IMG/VR virus record: IMGVR_UViG_3300047586_000038
Span: 1 to 40,830 of that record
Reading direction: 5' to 3' (one strand)
Source: a virus
DNA length: 40,830 nucleotides
Positions within the stretch are counted from its first letter, which is position 1. Each line of letters begins with the position of its first letter. Under the pieces are notes generated by a model. The model ran no database searches. It saw nothing but the letters and a program-made list of their open reading frames with translations, and was not told the DNA's origin. Shown here piece by piece: positions 37,755-40,830 of the stretch. The translations under genes were made by a program, and so were the position numbers.

Positions 37755-39469
37755 AAGATTTAAGCATTGTAATACCGGCAAGAAATGAAGAGTTTTTAGG
37801 TTTAACCATCCAAGATCTGTTAAACAATATAGAAGGCAATACAGAAATAATTGCCATTTTAGATGGCTATGATAAACCTATTCCAGAACTACCACAGGAT
37901 CCCCGAGTTAGATATTTGAAGTACGATGTTCCTATTGGTCAAAGAGCCGCCATAAACAGGGCGGTAGCCGCTTCTGATGCCAAATATATTGTAAAAGTGG
38001 ATGCCCATTGTACTTTTGGAAAAGGATTTGATCGCATTTTAATGGAAGACATGCAGGAGGATTGGACGTTGGTTCCAACAATGAGGAATCTACATGCCTT
38101 TGATTGGGTTTGTAAGAAGTGCGGAAACAGTTGGTATCAAGGCCCAACTCCTACTCATTGCATGAAGGATTACAAACATCCAGTAAATAATCCGGCTTGC
38201 GATAGTAAGGAATTTGAGAGAAAAATTGTTTGGGAGCCTAGAAGAGGCACACGCAACAACTTCTTTAGATTCGATAAAGACCTTCACTTCCAGTATTGGA
38301 GAGACTTGGAAGAAAGACTTGACCCTTCTTGGGAAATAGCAGAAACAATGTCTATTCAAGGATCTTTCTTCATGCTTACCCGCGCAAAGTATTTGGAACT
38401 AAACATTTGCGATGAGGCCCATGGTTCTTGGGGCCAGCAAGGGGTGGAGGTTGCCTGCAAAACATGGCTATCGGGCGGAAAGGTAATGACCAGTAAAAAG
38501 ACTTGGTACAGTCACCTTTTTAGGACTCAAGGCGGAGATTTTGGCTTTCCTTATGAGAACAACACAGTAACCCAAGCTAGGAAATTCTCGCAGGACTTGT
38601 GGAATAGCCCTTATGAAGAACTTGTGAAGAAGTTTCCGCAGGCAATCCACGACTTGAAATGGCTTTTAGATAAGTTTGCTCCGGTTCCAGATTGGGAATT
38701 TACCAAAGGAATTTTGTATTATTCAGACTGCAAAAAAGAGGATTGGCAAGTAAAACCTTTTCGCGACCTTTTAAAAAGAGCTAATCACGATAGGTACAGA
38801 ATTGTTAGTGTGACACTAAAGCCTTTATCTTTTGGCGACAACATAACTTTGCCGTTAGAACGAAGTTTCTTAACTATGGCAAAGCAGATCCTTACCGGGT
38901 TAAAGGAATTAAACACGGATTATGTTTTCTTTTGCGAAGACGATGTGGCCTACAGTTCTAGTCACTTTGATTTTGTGCCTCCAACAAGGGATACCTACTA
39001 CTACAACATGAATTGTTGGCAAGTAAGGGATACTGATGGCTACGCGGTTTACTTTGATGCAAAAAGACTTTCACAAATTTGTGCAGACCGAAAGTTTTTA
39101 ATTGACCATTACGAAAAAAGGATTAGAATAATAGAAGAGGCTGGCAAAGCCGGAGAAATTATTGGAAGTGGTTTTGCCGCTAAAATGGGTTACGAACCGG
39201 GAACTCATCACAGGCCCGAACGGGTAGATGATTTTACAGCCGAAGGCTGGAAAAGCGAAGTGCCAAATCTTGATGTAGCAACAAGTTCCGGAAAAAATGC
39301 AGGGCATGGATCCGGAGGAAAAACTTTAACAAATAGGAAATGGAAACCGGAAGACTTTCGTAGCCAACGTAATTGTAAAAATTGGTTAGTTGCTCCGGAC
39401 GGCGTAATACCCGGATGGGGAAAATGGAAGGATTTTATAAATGGCATTTCCGACGGGATGGCTTCATAA
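37751..39469 (+). CDS. Bifunctional glycosyltransferase: GT2 fused to second GT-A domain
   Basis: 572 residues. Residues 1-300 are a GT2 domain (LSIVIPARNEE, LDGYDKPIPE, DAH at 84-86), related to the protein at 34594, with a possible zinc insertion (Cys121, 124, 137, 150). Residues about 345-570 are a second domain with EDD at 396-398 and HYEKRIRIIEEAGKAGEI, homologous to the protein at 36542. So two enzymes that are separate genes nearby are joined here. The two domains may add successive sugars. It overlaps the LamG fibre gene by 29 bp. Confidence 0.75.
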   Translation: MKDLSIVIPARNEEFLGLTIQDLLNNIEGNTEIIAILDGYDKPIPELPQDPRVRYLKYDVPIGQRAAINRAVAASDAKYIVKVDAHCTFGKGFDRILMEDMQEDWTLVPTMRNLHAFDWVCKKCGNSWYQGPTPTHCMKDYKHPVNNPACDSKEFERKIVWEPRRGTRNNFFRFDKDLHFQYWRDLEERLDPSWEIAETMSIQGSFFMLTRAKYLELNICDEAHGSWGQQGVEVACKTWLSGGKVMTSKKTWYSHLFRTQGGDFGFPYENNTVTQARKFSQDLWNSPYEELVKKFPQAIHDLKWLLDKFAPVPDWEFTKGILYYSDCKKEDWQVKPFRDLLKRANHDRYRIVSVTLKPLSFGDNITLPLERSFLTMAKQILTGLKELNTDYVFFCEDDVAYSSSHFDFVPPTRDTYYYNMNCWQVRDTDGYAVYFDAKRLSQICADRKFLIDHYEKRIRIIEEAGKAGEIIGSGFAAKMGYEPGTHHRPERVDDFTAEGWKSEVPNLDVATSSGKNAGHGSGGKTLTNRKWKPEDFRSQRNCKNWLVAPDGVIPGWGKWKDFINGISDGMAS

Positions 39470-40830
39470 ACAGCTATTAACAATAGATTACACAAAAGTT
39501 AACGGTGGCGCTAACTTAACTGATTTCCCTGTTTTAATTACACAAGATTGTCTACAATCTGCAATTTTTAGCCAAGCCGATAATGGTGGTGGTGACATTC
39601 GTTTTTCTTCTGATGAAGCGGGAAATACCCAACTATCTTGTGAAATTGTTACCTTTAACACGGCTACAAGTAAGTGTGAAATATATGTAAAAATTCCCAC
39701 ACTCGATTTTGATGACAACACAGTCTTTTATGTTTGGTATGGAAATACAGGACAAACGCAACCAGCAGAAGATGCGGCATTTGGAAAGGAAAGTACTTGG
39801 GATTCTAGTTTCAAAGCTGTTCATCACATGAACGGCGCGGCTTACACCGCATTAGACGACTCAACTGCTAACGATAATGACATGGATTGGGAGTCTCCCA
39901 CAGCTCCTACTTATGCTGTTGCAGGTAAATGGAGTGCTGGCGGTGCTGTTGACTTTAACAAAAATTCTTGCGTCTTACAGTTGGCTTACAATCAAGCATC
40001 TGGAAACTGTACAGTTACTATGGTTTTCAAGCAGGATGCCGCCACCGACACACAAGGAGTTATGTCCGTGGGTAGAGGTGGAAGTGGTTTCTCAATGTAT
40101 CCGAATGGCTCAAATACTTGTTATTGGAGTGTTAACACTGTGTATGGGACAAACCTAACCGACTTGGTAGCGGCTACGAACTGGATTATCTTAACTGGTG
40201 CGCACGATGGCACAAACGCAAAGATATATCAGAACGGGGCTTACAAAGTACAAGGGGCAGGAAATGTACCTGGAAACAACGGCACGTGTTATTTCATAAT
40301 AGGAGCGAATAATTCTAATAATTACTACTTAGATGGACAAGTAGAAGAGGTTAGAATTTCAACAGTATTCAGAGGTGCGGATTGGATAACTACAGAATAC
40401 AACAACTTAAACGCTCCTAACACATTTACAACATCGGAGGTGTTTCCTTCTCAATCGTTTAGTCCGTCTTTATCGCCCTCATCGTCGGGAAGCCCGTCAT
40501 TGTCTCCAAGCCATTCGGCATCACCCAGCAGTTCAAATAGTCCTTCTCTACCGCCCTCTACCTCTAACAGTCCATCTCTAAGTCCGTCGTCTTCGGAAAG
40601 CCCGTCACTAAGCCCTTCCGCAAGTCGCTCACCGAGTTCCTCTAACTCACCTAGTTTGAGTCCGAGTCATTCTGCCTCTCCAAGCAGTTCAAATAGTCCT
40701 TCATTAAGTCCAAGTAGTTCGGCAAGTCCGTCTTCGTCGGAAAGCCGTTCAGCGTCCCCCAGTAGTTCCAATTCACCGAGCCAATCACCAAGCTCTTCGG
40801 AGTCACCTTCACTTAGTCTTAGTGCATCGT
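39441..40830 (+). CDS. DUF2341/LamG Ser-Pro fibre protein, N-terminal part (continues at 1-411)
   Basis: First 463 codons of a 557-residue protein that runs off the right end and finishes at position 411. Residues about 8-105 resemble DUF2341 (GWLHKQLLTI near the start, then a TDFPVLIT strand and FYVWYGN). Residues about 115-315 look like a concanavalin/LamG jelly-roll domain (AVHHMNG, then YYLDGQVEEVRIS), a fold that often binds glycans. From residue 337 the chain becomes S-P-S-x-S-x repeats. The start ATG overlaps the upstream glycosyltransferase gene by 29 bp. The domain order suggests a receptor-binding or side fibre displayed on a flexible Ser/Pro stalk. Family assignments are by eye, and the ligand is unknown. 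Confidence 0.8.
   Translation, partial: MAFPTGWLHKQLLTIDYTKVNGGANLTDFPVLITQDCLQSAIFSQADNGGGDIRFSSDEAGNTQLSCEIVTFNTATSKCEIYVKIPTLDFDDNTVFYVWYGNTGQTQPAEDAAFGKESTWDSSFKAVHHMNGAAYTALDDSTANDNDMDWESPTAPTYAVAGKWSAGGAVDFNKNSCVLQLAYNQASGNCTVTMVFKQDAATDTQGVMSVGRGGSGFSMYPNGSNTCYWSVNTVYGTNLTDLVAATNWIILTGAHDGTNAKIYQNGAYKVQGAGNVPGNNGTCYFIIGANNSNNYYLDGQVEEVRISTVFRGADWITTEYNNLNAPNTFTTSEVFPSQSFSPSLSPSSSGSPSLSPSHSASPSSSNSPSLPPSTSNSPSLSPSSSESPSLSPSASRSPSSSNSPSLSPSHSASPSSSNSPSLSPSSSASPSSSESRSASPSSSNSPSQSPSSSESPSLSLSAS
40449..40830 (+). repeat. Ser-Pro repeat tract 3, continuing at 1-300
   Basis: Codes residues 337-521 of the LamG fibre and is split by the circle opening. The repeated DNA here is where the assembly was broken. 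Ser codons are mixed as in the other two tracts. Confidence 0.85.
40704..40830. repeat. Right copy of 127-bp terminal overlap
   Basis: Exact duplicate of positions 1-127. When the ends are merged, the gene starting at 39441 continues without a frame change to the stop at 409-411. Count the overlap only once when measuring genome size or coverage. Confidence 0.95.

Overview
The window is a tailed-phage genome that closes into a circle. Its first 127 bases are identical to its last 127, so the unique circle is 40,703 bp. Both ends fall inside one serine/proline-rich fibre gene, and 127 is a common assembler k-mer size, so this is very probably a circularised metagenomic contig rather than a genome with physical terminal repeats. 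The DNA is AT-rich and the standard code is used (TAA, TAG and TGA all end genes). Terminase, P22-type portal, scaffold, coat, a tail adaptor and three large internal proteins are present, with no tape-measure or tail-tube gene, which suggests a podovirus. I cannot name the host. A CHAP endolysin shows that it is a peptidoglycan-bearing bacterium.

Layout. (1) A rightward late block starts at 24.7 kb, runs through the circle junction and ends at 12.7 kb. In order it holds TerS, TerL, portal, scaffold, coat, a Ser/Pro-rich fibre, a structural protein, a protein with a C-terminus typical of diversity-generating-retroelement (DGR) targets, and a glycosyltransferase/methyltransferase cluster with an HNH insertion. 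It continues with a DUF2341/LamG Ser/Pro fibre, tail and fibre proteins, a tail adaptor, internal virion (polyvalent-like) proteins, and holin candidates plus a CHAP endolysin. (2) A leftward early block (19.8 to 12.76 kb) holds an HTH protein, an RlpA-like protein, a Tad2-like anti-Thoeris protein, a sugar-nucleotide epimerase, an OB-fold/SSB-like protein, a RecB-type exonuclease, small genes, an SF2 helicase, an HNH/endonuclease VII protein and a resolvase-like nuclease. (3) A rightward replication block (19.86 to 23.56 kb) holds a PD-(D/E)XK nuclease, a CHC2 zinc-finger protein and a Toprim primase-helicase, followed by an iteron array with an AT-rich tract that looks like an origin. (4) A short leftward block (24.57 to 23.64 kb) of small proteins is driven by a promoter with a 19-bp palindromic operator.

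How it works together. No DNA polymerase, RNA polymerase, integrase or reverse transcriptase was found. The phage probably primes and unwinds from its own iteron origin and borrows the host polymerase. Many genes that begin a transcription unit have a -10 box ending 6 to 10 nt before the ATG and no ribosome-binding site, so they are probably leaderless; internal genes use ordinary Shine-Dalgarno sites or 4-bp overlaps. The most notable points are the apparent DGR target without a visible reverse transcriptase or template repeat, the likely origin, the Tad2-like gene, an 11-bp inverted repeat that can occlude the coat-protein start codon, and an unexplained structured RNA near 17.65 kb.
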